The position numbers and the translations under genes were made by a program. The notes below the pieces were generated by a model. That model ran no database searches. It was not told where the DNA came from and saw only the letters and a list, made by a program, of their open reading frames with translations. Of a stretch of 64,000 nucleotides of DNA, positions 15,591 to 23,992 are shown piece after piece (the first letter of the stretch is position 1; every line of letters begins with the position of its first letter). Source of the DNA: Cytophagales bacterium (GTDB taxonomy: Bacteria > Bacteroidota > Bacteroidia > Cytophagales > Cyclobacteriaceae); NCBI GenBank assembly GCA_017303805.1, contig JAFLBQ010000008.1, forward strand, positions 124,001 to 188,000. The letters run 5' to 3'.

Positions 15591-15622
15591 TTTGACAATA
15601 TTGCATCAAATCTCTTTATTTG
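15591..15622 (+). promoter_or_regulatory. Promoter of the acpP operon
   Basis: TTTG at 15591-15594 and TTTATTTG at 15615-15622, separated by 20 bases, match the Bacteroidota -33/-7 pattern (TTTG, N17-23, TAnnTTTG) with one mismatch. The acpP start codon is 33 bases further on. Confidence 0.65.
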
Positions 15623-15655
15623 CACAGATTTTTGAATCCTCTAAACCTTATTAAC

Positions 15656-15895
15656 ATGTCTGAAATCGCACAAAAAGTAAAACAGATTATTATCGACAAA
15701 CTTGGCGTGGAAGAATCTGAAGTTACTCCTGAAGCAAGTTTCACCAACGACCTGGGTGCCGACTCGCTGGACACCGTAGAACTTATTATGGAATTCGAAA
15801 AAGAATTCAACATTTCCATTCCTGATGACCAGGCCGAAAACATTGCTACTGTAGGCCAGGCGATTTCTTACCTCGAAGAGAACGTTAAGAAATAA
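15656..15895 (+). CDS. acpP: Acyl carrier protein
   Basis: 79 residues, strongly acidic, four-helix carrier. The phosphopantetheine attachment serine is S37 in [14 protein letters not shown]. It carries growing acyl chains in type II fatty acid synthesis. The ATG at 15656 is chosen because it gives MSEIAQKVK, the family start; the in-frame TTG further up lies inside the promoter. fabF follows after 39 bases and rnc after that, the classic acpP-fabF-rnc order. Confidence 0.97.
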   Translation: MSEIAQKVKQIIIDKLGVEESEVTPEASFTNDLGADSLDTVELIMEFEKEFNISIPDDQAENIATVGQAISYLEENVKK

Positions 15896-15934
15896 TCAGG
15901 TTTTGTCAGTTTTTTTCTTCCACTAACGGATTGT

Positions 15935-17185
15935 ATGACTTTTAAAAGAGTAGTAGTTACAGGTGCAGGTGCATTAACCCCCATCGGAAACAACCTTCAG
16001 CAATACTGGCAAGGTTTAAAAGCCGGCAAAAGCGGGGCGGCACCCATTACCAGATTCAATGCTTCTCTTTTTAAAACCAAGTTTGCCTGCGAGGTAAAAG
16101 ACTTCAAAATTGAAGACTTTATGGATCGCAAAGAAGGCCGCAAACTTGATCCGTTTGCGCAATACGCCATGGTGGTGGCTGACGAGGCCATTGCAGATGC
16201 CAACCTTCCGCTATCTGAACTTAACCCCGACCGCGTGGGGGTTATTTGGGGTTCGGGTATCGGGGGGTTGTTTACTTTTCAAGAAGAAGTAAAAGCCTTT
16301 GCAAAAGGCGATGGCACCCCGCGCTTCAATCCGTTCTTCATTCCTAAAATGATTGCCGACTTAAGTGCAGGTCACATCTCCATAAAATATGGCTTTCGCG
16401 GACCCAACTTTGTAACCGTTTCGGCTTGTGCATCTTCTACCAATGCCATTTATGATGCCTTTACCTACTTACGGTTAGGCAAAGCCGATGTAATTGTTAC
16501 CGGTGGCTCCGAAGCTGCAGTGTGCGAAGCCGGTGTTGGAGGTTTCAATGCCATGAAGGCTCTTTCCGAACGAAACGACTCGCCTCAAACTGCCTCGCGC
16601 CCCTACGATAAAGACCGCGATGGATTTGTACTTGGCGAAGGTGCTGGCGCTTTAATTCTGGAAGAATACGAACACGCAAAGAAACGTGGCGCTAAAATTT
16701 ATGCCGAAGTAATTGGCGGTGGCCTATCGGCCGATGCCTACCACATTACCGCGCCCCACCCCGAAGGAGCCGGTATTATTAAAGTTATGGAAAATGCCCT
16801 GGCCGATGCCGGCATTAAACCCGAAGAAGTAGATTACATTAACACCCACGGAACCTCTACGCCATTAGGCGACATAGGTGAAATAAAAGCCATTCAGGCG
16901 GTATTTGGCGAGCAAGCCTACAAAATGAACATCAGCTCTACCAAGTCTATGACGGGCCATTTGCTGGGAGCGGCCGGAGCCATAGAAGCGCTGGCCTGTG
17001 TGCTGGCAATTAAAGAAGGCGTAGTGGCTCCTACCATTAATCATTTTACGGATGACGATGGCCTGGACCCACGATTAAACCTTACTTTTAACAACGCACA
17101 GCACCGCGAAGTAAAAGTTGCCCTAAGCAACACGTTTGGATTTGGCGGTCACAATGCCTCCATTATAATGAAGAAAGCCGAGTAA
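15935..17185 (+). CDS. fabF: Beta-ketoacyl-ACP synthase II
   Basis: Condenses malonyl-ACP with acyl-ACP during chain elongation. 416 residues. The Cys-His-His triad is present: the cysteine in VSACASSTNAI, the first histidine in NTHGTSTPLGD and the second in GHLLGAAGAIEA. The glycine-rich end NTFGFGGHNAS is intact. It sits between acpP and rnc (3-base gap), so it is in one operon with them. Confidence 0.97.
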   Translation: MTFKRVVVTGAGALTPIGNNLQQYWQGLKAGKSGAAPITRFNASLFKTKFACEVKDFKIEDFMDRKEGRKLDPFAQYAMVVADEAIADANLPLSELNPDRVGVIWGSGIGGLFTFQEEVKAFAKGDGTPRFNPFFIPKMIADLSAGHISIKYGFRGPNFVTVSACASSTNAIYDAFTYLRLGKADVIVTGGSEAAVCEAGVGGFNAMKALSERNDSPQTASRPYDKDRDGFVLGEGAGALILEEYEHAKKRGAKIYAEVIGGGLSADAYHITAPHPEGAGIIKVMENALADAGIKPEEVDYINTHGTSTPLGDIGEIKAIQAVFGEQAYKMNISSTKSMTGHLLGAAGAIEALACVLAIKEGVVAPTINHFTDDDGLDPRLNLTFNNAQHREVKVALSNTFGFGGHNASIIMKKAE

Positions 17186-17188
17186 GCC

Positions 17189-17908
17189 GTGTGGCACCTA
17201 CTTTCTTTATCCAAGCCCAACTCCAAAGAAGATAAAAAATTAGTAACAGCCATTAAAACCATAGCCGGTATTACACCCGGCAACCTGGCGCTTTACAAAT
17301 TAGCCACCCTGCACAGTTCGCGTGGCAAAGAAAAAAATGGCTTTCGCGAAAGCAACGAACGATTGGAGTATTTGGGTGATGCCATTTTGGGCGCAGCCGT
17401 AGCCGATTATCTGTTTAAAAAGTATCCCTTTAAAGACGAAGGCTTTCTTACCGAAATCCGTTCGCGCATTGTAAACCGCGAGTCGTTGAACAACCTGGCC
17501 AAAAAGATGGGCATTGCGGCCATCGTGCAATTCGATCAGAAAAACATTCAACTGCAAAAAGTTATTTTAGGAAATACCCTCGAAGCCCTGGTGGGCGCCA
17601 TTTATCTCGACAAAGGGTACTTGCGCACTAAAAAATTTGTTATCGATAAACTAATCCAACCCTACTTCGACCTGGAGGTGGTGGTGAGCTCCAACTCTAA
17701 CCATAAAAGCAAACTCATTGAATGGACCCAGCGCGAAAGCAAAGAAATTCGATTTGATGTAGAAGAAATTAAAAAGGGCCGCAACCAGCGCGAGTTTGCC
17801 GCACAGGTGTTTATTGCCGACCAACCTTTTGGCCAGGGTTTTGGATTAACCAAGAAAAAAGCCGAACAGGATGCAGCAGAAAAAACGTGCATCATGTTAC
17901 AGATTTAA
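17189..17908 (+). CDS. rnc: Ribonuclease III
   Basis: Double-stranded RNA endonuclease for rRNA and mRNA processing. 239 residues from a GTG. The catalytic signature appears as NERLEYLGDAILGAAVADYLF with a second acidic patch in GNTLEALVGAIYLDKGY. The C-terminal double-stranded RNA-binding domain ends with FGLTKKKAEQDAAEKTCI. Packed against fabF and nadE. Confidence 0.96.
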   Translation: MWHLLSLSKPNSKEDKKLVTAIKTIAGITPGNLALYKLATLHSSRGKEKNGFRESNERLEYLGDAILGAAVADYLFKKYPFKDEGFLTEIRSRIVNRESLNNLAKKMGIAAIVQFDQKNIQLQKVILGNTLEALVGAIYLDKGYLRTKKFVIDKLIQPYFDLEVVVSSNSNHKSKLIEWTQRESKEIRFDVEEIKKGRNQREFAAQVFIADQPFGQGFGLTKKKAEQDAAEKTCIMLQI

Positions 17909-17924
17909 TTTGGAGATTTACGGA

Positions 17925-19778
17925 ATGAACAATGTTGTACGAATTGCCGGAGCCACTGTAAACCAAACCCCGCTGGACTGGACCGGAAATAAAAACAACA
18001 TTCTTAACGCGATTGAAGCCGCCAAAGCCCAGCAGGTAAAATTGCTCTGCTTTCCCGAGCTAAGCATTACCGGCTATGGGTGCGAGGATTTGTTTCTGAG
18101 TGAGTGGCTATCTGAAAAAGCCTGGCAAACGCTGCTTGAAATTATTCCGCACACGCACGGCATAACGGTTTGCGTGGGCTTACCCTTGCGCATGGAGAGC
18201 ATTACCTACAATGGCGTCTGTGTTATTCACGAGCAAAAGATTCTTGGCATTGTATTAAAACAGAACCTGGCCCGCGATGGGGTGCACTACGAACCCCGCT
18301 GGTTTGATGCCTGGCAACCGAATGCCACTATTGAACTAACCCGCGGGCACTATACATTTCCGGTTGGCGATCTTGTTGTTGAATTGGAGGGCATCACTTT
18401 TGGTTTCGAGATTTGTGAAGACAGTTGGCGAAAAGAAAAACGCCCCGGCTACCGCTTAGCACAGCGCGGAGTAAATCTTATTCTCAACCCAAGCGCCAGC
18501 CACTTTGCTATGGGCAAAAGCCAGCTGCGCGAGCAGGAAGTAGTAAAAGACGGCTCGCGCCTATTTACCTGTGCCTATCTGTTTGTAAATCTGTTGGGTA
18601 ATGAAGCCGGCCGTATGATCTACGATGGCGATATTATTTTCGGAGTGCAGGGTAACCTCATTCAGTTAAATAACCGCCTGTCGTTTAAACCATTTAATTT
18701 AGTTTGGTGCGATGTGGATTTTACTAATCTCGAGGCTACTGAAAAACATCCACTTACCGACAGTAAATTCAAGAATGAAGAATTCGGCAAAGCCACTGCG
18801 TTAGCTTTGTTCGATTACCTTCGCAAGAGCAAAGCCAACGGGTATGTGCTGAGTTTAAGTGGTGGCGCGGACTCATCGCTTTGTGCCATACTGGTAGCAG
18901 AAATGGTAAGGCGTGGGCTCGAAGAATTAGGAGCCGAAAAGTTTTGCGCCACACTGAATATCCCCATAGGCACCTCGGCCAAAGAAATTACCGGGCGCCT
19001 GCTAACCTGTGCGTACCAGGCAACAAAAAATTCGTCCGAGGCAACGTTTACTTCATCGCAACAGCTTGCGCACTCACTTGGGGCAACCTTTTATAATTGG
19101 GCAATTGATGACGAAGTAGCATCATACGAAAGTAAAATCGAAAAAGTAGTAGGTAGAAAACTTTCGTGGGAACAGGACGATATTGCCCGGCAAAATATTC
19201 AGGCAAGAAGTCGCTCGCCCATTATCTGGATGCTGGCAAATATTCAACAAGCGGTACTGCTAACCACCTCCAATCGTAGCGAGGGCGATGTAGGCTATGC
19301 CACCATGGATGGCGATACCAGCGGTAGCCTGGCCCCCATTGCGGGTATTGATAAACCTTTTATTCTGCAATGGCTAACCTGGGCGAAGAAGGAATTAGGT
19401 TATACCGGATTGAGCTTCGTAAACAACCTTACCCCCACAGCCGAACTACGGCCGGCCGAGCGCACACAAACTGATGAAAAAGACCTGATGCCCTATAGCA
19501 TCTTAAAAGAAATTGAACTGCTGGCCATTGGTCAAAGACAGTCGCCCGCACAAGTTTATTTGCAATTGCGCGAGCGGCTACCGGCCCACCCGGCCGATGA
19601 GCTTAAAGCCTACGTTCGCAAATTCTTCCGCCTGTGGGCTGCTAATCAATGGAAACGAGAACGGCTGGCGCCTTCATTTCACCTGGATGAAATCAATGTG
19701 GATCCGCGCAGTTGGTGCCGCTTTCCAATTCTTTCGGCTGGGTTTAAATTTGAATTGCAGGAATTAGACACCTTGTAA
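17925..19778 (+). CDS. nadE: Glutamine-dependent NAD+ synthetase
   Basis: Amidates nicotinate adenine dinucleotide to NAD+. About 617 residues in two domains. The N-terminal nitrilase-like glutaminase has the glutamate in CFPELSITGYGCEDL, a lysine region in VLKQNLARDG and the cysteine in FGFEICEDSW. The C-terminal synthetase has the PP-loop LSLSGGADSSLCA, then TTSNRSEGDVGYATMDGD. The ATG at 17925 gives MNNVVRIAGATVNQTP as in relatives and avoids overlap with rnc. It is the last gene of the acpP operon. Confidence 0.95.
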   Translation: MNNVVRIAGATVNQTPLDWTGNKNNILNAIEAAKAQQVKLLCFPELSITGYGCEDLFLSEWLSEKAWQTLLEIIPHTHGITVCVGLPLRMESITYNGVCVIHEQKILGIVLKQNLARDGVHYEPRWFDAWQPNATIELTRGHYTFPVGDLVVELEGITFGFEICEDSWRKEKRPGYRLAQRGVNLILNPSASHFAMGKSQLREQEVVKDGSRLFTCAYLFVNLLGNEAGRMIYDGDIIFGVQGNLIQLNNRLSFKPFNLVWCDVDFTNLEATEKHPLTDSKFKNEEFGKATALALFDYLRKSKANGYVLSLSGGADSSLCAILVAEMVRRGLEELGAEKFCATLNIPIGTSAKEITGRLLTCAYQATKNSSEATFTSSQQLAHSLGATFYNWAIDDEVASYESKIEKVVGRKLSWEQDDIARQNIQARSRSPIIWMLANIQQAVLLTTSNRSEGDVGYATMDGDTSGSLAPIAGIDKPFILQWLTWAKKELGYTGLSFVNNLTPTAELRPAERTQTDEKDLMPYSILKEIELLAIGQRQSPAQVYLQLRERLPAHPADELKAYVRKFFRLWAANQWKRERLAPSFHLDEINVDPRSWCRFPILSAGFKFELQELDTL

Positions 19779-19853
19779 GGTAAGCCTCGAACTCATCGCT
19801 GAAGCATCGGCCTTAAAGACCGGAAGGTTTAACACAAACTTGCAATTTGCCCT

Positions 19854-19861
19854 TATATTTG
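19854..19861 (+). promoter_or_regulatory. TAnnTTTG -7 element upstream of lgt
   Basis: TATATTTG is an exact match, 31 bases before the lgt ATG. No clear TTG stands 17-23 bases upstream; a TTTA at 19828 is the nearest weak candidate. Confidence 0.5.
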
Positions 19862-19892
19862 CCCCTTAATAGCATAAAAGCATCTTACGGCA

Positions 19893-21005
19893 ATGACTAC
19901 TTTCTTCAGCTACCTGATCTGGAACACAAACCCCGAAATATTCTCGCTTGGTTCGTTTGCCCTTCGTTGGTATGGACTATTGTTTGCGTTGGGCTTTTTG
20001 ATTAGCCAACAAGTACTCTATTACATTTTCCGCAAAGAAGGCAAGCCCGAAAAAGATGTGGACACGCTAACCATTTATATGGTTATTGCCACCATACTGG
20101 GCGCGCGCCTCGGGCATGTTATCTTCTACCAGCCCGAACTGTTTTTAAAAGATCCCATCAGCATTTTTCTTCCTTTTGAATTTTCACCGTTCCGGTTTAC
20201 AGGCTTGCAGGGTTTAGCCAGCCACGGAGGCGCTTTAGGAATCTTGCTGGCCCTTTGGTTATACAGCCGCAAGCGCAAGCCAGGCCAAAACTATTTGCAG
20301 GTTTTAGATCGCATTGTAATTGTGGTTGCAATTACCGGTGCGTTAATCAGGTTGGGTAACTTCTTCAATTCCGAAATCATTGGCCTGCCCTCCAACAACC
20401 CGGCCAGCGTAGTGTTTATCAATCGCGTTACCGAAGCCATTAAAGAGAAAAAGAATAGCCCCGTACTTTCGGTAAAGGTAGAGCGCAACAAAGACTTGCC
20501 CGAAGGCGCCAATGGCCGCGTGCCCATCTACATATATGTAATCTTTAAACCGGGCGTTACCCAGGCCGATGCCAAATTGTACCTGGAACAGGACATTCAG
20601 TATTACCTCAACTACTATTCGGAGTATGTGGATAACCAGGGCACGGTTTTGAAATACAGTGCCGATGCGGTAGCAGAGGGCAATTACATTGCGCGCATCA
20701 GCACCTTTGGCATTGCCCGCCACCCGGCCCAGTTGTACGAATCTGTTTCGTGTGTTATTCTATTTTTAATCTTGTTTTTGATCTGGAATCGCAAAAAAGA
20801 AAAAACACCTACGGGTCTCATCTTTGGCTTGTTTATGATTATTCTTTGGGGGTTGCGCTTTGGCTACGAATTTTTAAAAGAAGACCAGGTGGCATTCGAA
20901 AAGAACCTTAGCCTTAATATGGGGCAAATCTTAAGCATTCCGCTCTTTATCGCAGGCATTATTATCCTGATCTGGTCATTGCGAAACAATAAGTCAACCA
21001 CTTAA
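19893..21005 (+). CDS. lgt: Prolipoprotein diacylglyceryl transferase with large insertion
   Basis: Inner-membrane enzyme that attaches diacylglycerol to lipobox cysteines. Core motifs are present: SHGG at 110-113, RLGNFFNSE at 153-161 and RHPAQLYE at 276-283, with hydrophobic spans around them. At 370 residues it is about 90-100 longer than the usual enzyme. The extra is one soluble block (about 177-274, charged, with VPIYIYVIFKPGV) placed between the NFFNSE region and RHPAQLYE, in the part expected to face the periplasm. Bacteroidota enzymes often carry such an insert; its role is unknown. It starts a two-gene unit with the barrel protein gene 22 bases downstream. Confidence 0.93.
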   Translation: MTTFFSYLIWNTNPEIFSLGSFALRWYGLLFALGFLISQQVLYYIFRKEGKPEKDVDTLTIYMVIATILGARLGHVIFYQPELFLKDPISIFLPFEFSPFRFTGLQGLASHGGALGILLALWLYSRKRKPGQNYLQVLDRIVIVVAITGALIRLGNFFNSEIIGLPSNNPASVVFINRVTEAIKEKKNSPVLSVKVERNKDLPEGANGRVPIYIYVIFKPGVTQADAKLYLEQDIQYYLNYYSEYVDNQGTVLKYSADAVAEGNYIARISTFGIARHPAQLYESVSCVILFLILFLIWNRKKEKTPTGLIFGLFMIILWGLRFGYEFLKEDQVAFEKNLSLNMGQILSIPLFIAGIIILIWSLRNNKSTT

Positions 21006-21027
21006 GCACAGCGCAGGTTGGTAAAGC

Positions 21028-22440
21028 ATGTGGGCGCTGCTTTTAAGTTTGTTCGCTTTTAATTCGCCAACAGCGGAAGCAGAACCTCTTTTGCCGCCCA
21101 CCGACACCACACAGGTAGTTACCGTTAACCGCATTCTGATTGTGGGTAACAAGGTTACTCACGATAAAATTATCTTACGCGAGCTGAGCGTAAAACCTGC
21201 CGACACCATTAGCACCAACCGGCTGGCAGAAGTAGTATTAAAAGATCAGCAAAAGATTTACAACCTGCGGTTGTTTAACAAGGTGGAGGTGCGCTGGTAT
21301 TCGGTAACCAACCAGCAAATCGATTTACTCATTGAAGTTAGCGAGCGCTGGTACACCTTTCCCGTTCCAATCTTCGAACTTTCTGACCGTAACTTTAACG
21401 AGTGGTGGCAAAACTATAACCACGACTGGAGGCGGGTAAATTATGGGTTGCGGTTGTACAAATATAATTTCCGGGGGCGCAACGAAACCTTGCGCTTTAC
21501 CGGGCAGTTTGGTTTTACCAGGCGCTTCGAATTAACCTATCGCATTCCATACATCGATCATCAACAAAAGCACGGCCTCACCTTCGATTTCGGGTACATT
21601 GCACCCCGCAACCTTGCCTTTTTTACAAACGATCATAAATTGGTTTTCAGGCGCGATTCAGAACCCTTGCGCACCACCTACCTAACCGGAATTACATATA
21701 CCTACCGCAAAAGCTTTTATAAAACACATTCCTTTCAATATCACTATCAGAATTCAACCATCAACGACTCTATCGCATTTTATAACCCAAATTATTTTGG
21801 AGCCAGCCGCACGCATCAAGTCTATCACCAACTGCGCTACACATTTAATGCAGACCACCGCGATGTGTTTGCTTATCCCTTAAAGGGCTACCAGTTTGTG
21901 CTCAGCGCCTCTCATTCCGGCCTCGGGCTTAGCAAGGTTAATTTATGGGAAGTTAGCAGCAGCTATGCACGCTACCTTAAGTTGAACCATGGCTTTTACC
22001 TTTCCAATTTCACCGCGCTTTTTATAAGCTCGCCAGCCAACCAGCCGTATTCTTTGTACAGCGCATTGGGCTACCGCAGGCAATTGGTTAAAGGCTATGA
22101 AATTTATGTAATTGAAGGCCCGGTTTATGCGCTGTCTAAAACTACACTTCGAAAAAAAATCTTTTCACGCACCTGGCAAATGGATAACCTCGCTATTGAG
22201 CAGTTCCGCTACTTTCCATTTGCCATGTATTGGAAGGGATACCTGGATGTAGGCTATGCAGAAAACTATCCTTACTACGAACAACTTCACCTTAACACGC
22301 GCCTGCCCAACCGGCTACTGGCCGGGGTGGGCACGGGAATGGATCTTGTAATGGCCTACGATGCGGTTATCCGGCTGGAATATACTTTTACGCGCGAACG
22401 AACTCACGGTTTTTTTCTCCACCTTAAAAAGGAATTTTAA
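21028..22440 (+). CDS. Omp85-like outer membrane protein with POTRA domain
   Basis: 470 residues. A short signal region is followed by one POTRA-like domain (about 30-105: VNRILIVGNKVTHDKIILREL, then VLKDQQKIYNLRLFNKVEVRW). A beta-barrel with alternating aromatic strands follows and the protein ends in phenylalanine (HLKKEF), as outer membrane barrels do. It is shorter than BamA, which has five POTRA domains, so a dedicated secretion, assembly or lipid-transport role is possible. I cannot assign a specific partner. Confidence 0.78.
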   Translation: MWALLLSLFAFNSPTAEAEPLLPPTDTTQVVTVNRILIVGNKVTHDKIILRELSVKPADTISTNRLAEVVLKDQQKIYNLRLFNKVEVRWYSVTNQQIDLLIEVSERWYTFPVPIFELSDRNFNEWWQNYNHDWRRVNYGLRLYKYNFRGRNETLRFTGQFGFTRRFELTYRIPYIDHQQKHGLTFDFGYIAPRNLAFFTNDHKLVFRRDSEPLRTTYLTGITYTYRKSFYKTHSFQYHYQNSTINDSIAFYNPNYFGASRTHQVYHQLRYTFNADHRDVFAYPLKGYQFVLSASHSGLGLSKVNLWEVSSSYARYLKLNHGFYLSNFTALFISSPANQPYSLYSALGYRRQLVKGYEIYVIEGPVYALSKTTLRKKIFSRTWQMDNLAIEQFRYFPFAMYWKGYLDVGYAENYPYYEQLHLNTRLPNRLLAGVGTGMDLVMAYDAVIRLEYTFTRERTHGFFLHLKKEF

Positions 22441-23060
22441 TACCGCTTGTACACGCGCTTCTTTCCATTTACCAACACGTACCACACACCAATGGCGCGC
22501 CCTTGCTGGTACGAGCCGATAAATTCCAACACCCCGGCTTCGGTATAGAATTTCCATTCGCCATCTTCCTTGCCGGCATTGTATTGGCCTTGCTGCACCA
22601 AAATGCCAGCCTGGCTGTACACACGGGTTTCACCTTCGGGCAAACCGAATTGATAATTTACAATGCGCTCAAGTTTGCCATTCTCGAAGTAGTGCGTCCA
22701 TTGCCCGGCATACTCGCTTTGTTGATACTTGCCTTTGCGCTGCAACGCACCCGATGGGTGATAATACCACGCAGTATCGGTAAGCACATCATTTACCCAA
22801 TGCTCTTTGCCCTGCACTATTCCCGTTGGGTAATAATAAATCACTTCCCCATTCAAAAATCCATTTACAAAGTGTTCGCTCGCACTTAGCTGCCCGTTGG
22901 GATAATAGTAGCGCCACGTACCGGTTTTTTCCTCGCCCTCCTTATTGCCTTCGGCTTTCAATTCGCCCGTAGCATAATATTCTTTTACAGGCTGGGCGGT
23001 TCCTGCAAAAGGCACTAAGAAAATAAGTTTAAAAAAAAGTATCTTGACTAACCGACTCAT
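22437..23060 (-). CDS. Secreted MORN-like (YwqK-type) repeat protein
   Basis: About 207 residues from the ATG giving MSRLVKILFFKLIFLVPFAGTAQ, a signal peptide. The rest is seven copies of a YYxxGxL repeat: YYATGEL, YYPNGQL, YYPTGIV, YHPSGAL, YFENGKL, YSQAGIL and YTEAGVL, spaced about 23 residues apart. This is the YwqK/MORN-variant pattern. The database label 'antitoxin' for YwqK-like proteins does not fit an exported protein. An upstream ATG at 23102 would run into the divergent gene. The start lies five bases from the start of the divergent PorV-like gene. Confidence 0.8.
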   Translation of the reverse strand: MSRLVKILFFKLIFLVPFAGTAQPVKEYYATGELKAEGNKEGEEKTGTWRYYYPNGQLSASEHFVNGFLNGEVIYYYPTGIVQGKEHWVNDVLTDTAWYYHPSGALQRKGKYQQSEYAGQWTHYFENGKLERIVNYQFGLPEGETRVYSQAGILVQQGQYNAGKEDGEWKFYTEAGVLEFIGSYQQGRAIGVWYVLVNGKKRVYKRY

Positions 23061-23065
23061 ACCGC

Positions 23066-23881
23066 ATGCTCCGTTTAACACTTGCCTTTTTTGCGCTGGC
23101 AAAGATAGTAAATGCCCAAAGTACCGCCACCTTTATGGGGGCGCAGGGTATGGGTATGGGCAATGCCAGCTCTGGCATCGCTTACGAGTGGGGCCTTTTC
23201 AATAATATTGGCACGATTGGATTACTCACCGAAGGAACTGCTGCCACTGGCTATCATGCGCAAAGTAGATTACCAGGAGCCAACCGCATGGCGTTTGCAT
23301 TTAGCGCTCCATTAAAGTCAGGCGCAGTTGCGTTAGGCGCATTTCGCTTTGGCGATGAACTCTATAACGAACACCTGCTAAGTGCCGGCTATGCCAGCAC
23401 GTTTGGAATTACTACCCTTGGCGCAAAAATCAATTACATTCAATACCAGGCCCAGGGCTTTGGAACCTACACCAGTTTGAGTTTTGATGTAGGTGGTATT
23501 ACAAAACTTTCCGAGATGATAAGCCTTACCGCTTCCATTACCAATCTTACACAATCCAAAATTGGAGGTGAGGATGCAAAAGAACAATTGCCAATCCGAT
23601 TGATAGCCGGTATGGTGGCTAAGCTGAGTAAACAAGTATGTGTAACCACAGAAATTGAGAAAGACATTGCACTTACTACCCAATGGCGTTCCGGCTTGCA
23701 ATACGAGTTTAAAGGTAAATTCTTTGCCCGCACTGGTTTTAATCTTAATCCGGCAAGCGGATTTTTAGGAGTTGGCGCAACCCGCAAAGTGCTTCAGGCA
23801 GACTATGCGGTTCAATTCAATTCGTTAACAGGTGCCAGCCATCAGGCATCGATAACCTACCACTTTCGCAAACGCACCTGA
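23066..23881 (+). CDS. PorV/FadL-like outer membrane beta-barrel protein
   Basis: 271 residues: signal peptide (1-18, ending NAQS), then TATFMGAQGMGMGNASSGIAYEWGLFNNIG. That is the small-residue motif with GMGNA seen at the N-terminus of PorV/PorQ and UPF0164 barrels. The rest is alternating beta strands. PorV itself shuttles T9SS cargo; this paralogue could be a transport or structural barrel. Its ATG is five bases from the divergent YwqK-like ATG. Confidence 0.7.
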   Translation: MLRLTLAFFALAKIVNAQSTATFMGAQGMGMGNASSGIAYEWGLFNNIGTIGLLTEGTAATGYHAQSRLPGANRMAFAFSAPLKSGAVALGAFRFGDELYNEHLLSAGYASTFGITTLGAKINYIQYQAQGFGTYTSLSFDVGGITKLSEMISLTASITNLTQSKIGGEDAKEQLPIRLIAGMVAKLSKQVCVTTEIEKDIALTTQWRSGLQYEFKGKFFARTGFNLNPASGFLGVGATRKVLQADYAVQFNSLTGASHQASITYHFRKRT

Positions 23882-23992
23882 AATGAACATAAACCAGACT
23901 ATACCAAACGGGATGTTACTACCAATGCCTTGTGCCCGGGCAAGTCTCAAAATCAAAACTCCATCTGACCCGCAACAAAAAATTAGTAACAG

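Noticed and set aside
22437-23060. Naming the YwqK-like gene as part of a toxin-antitoxin system
   Set aside because: It has a signal peptide, no toxin gene beside it, and only the repeat pattern in common with YwqK.
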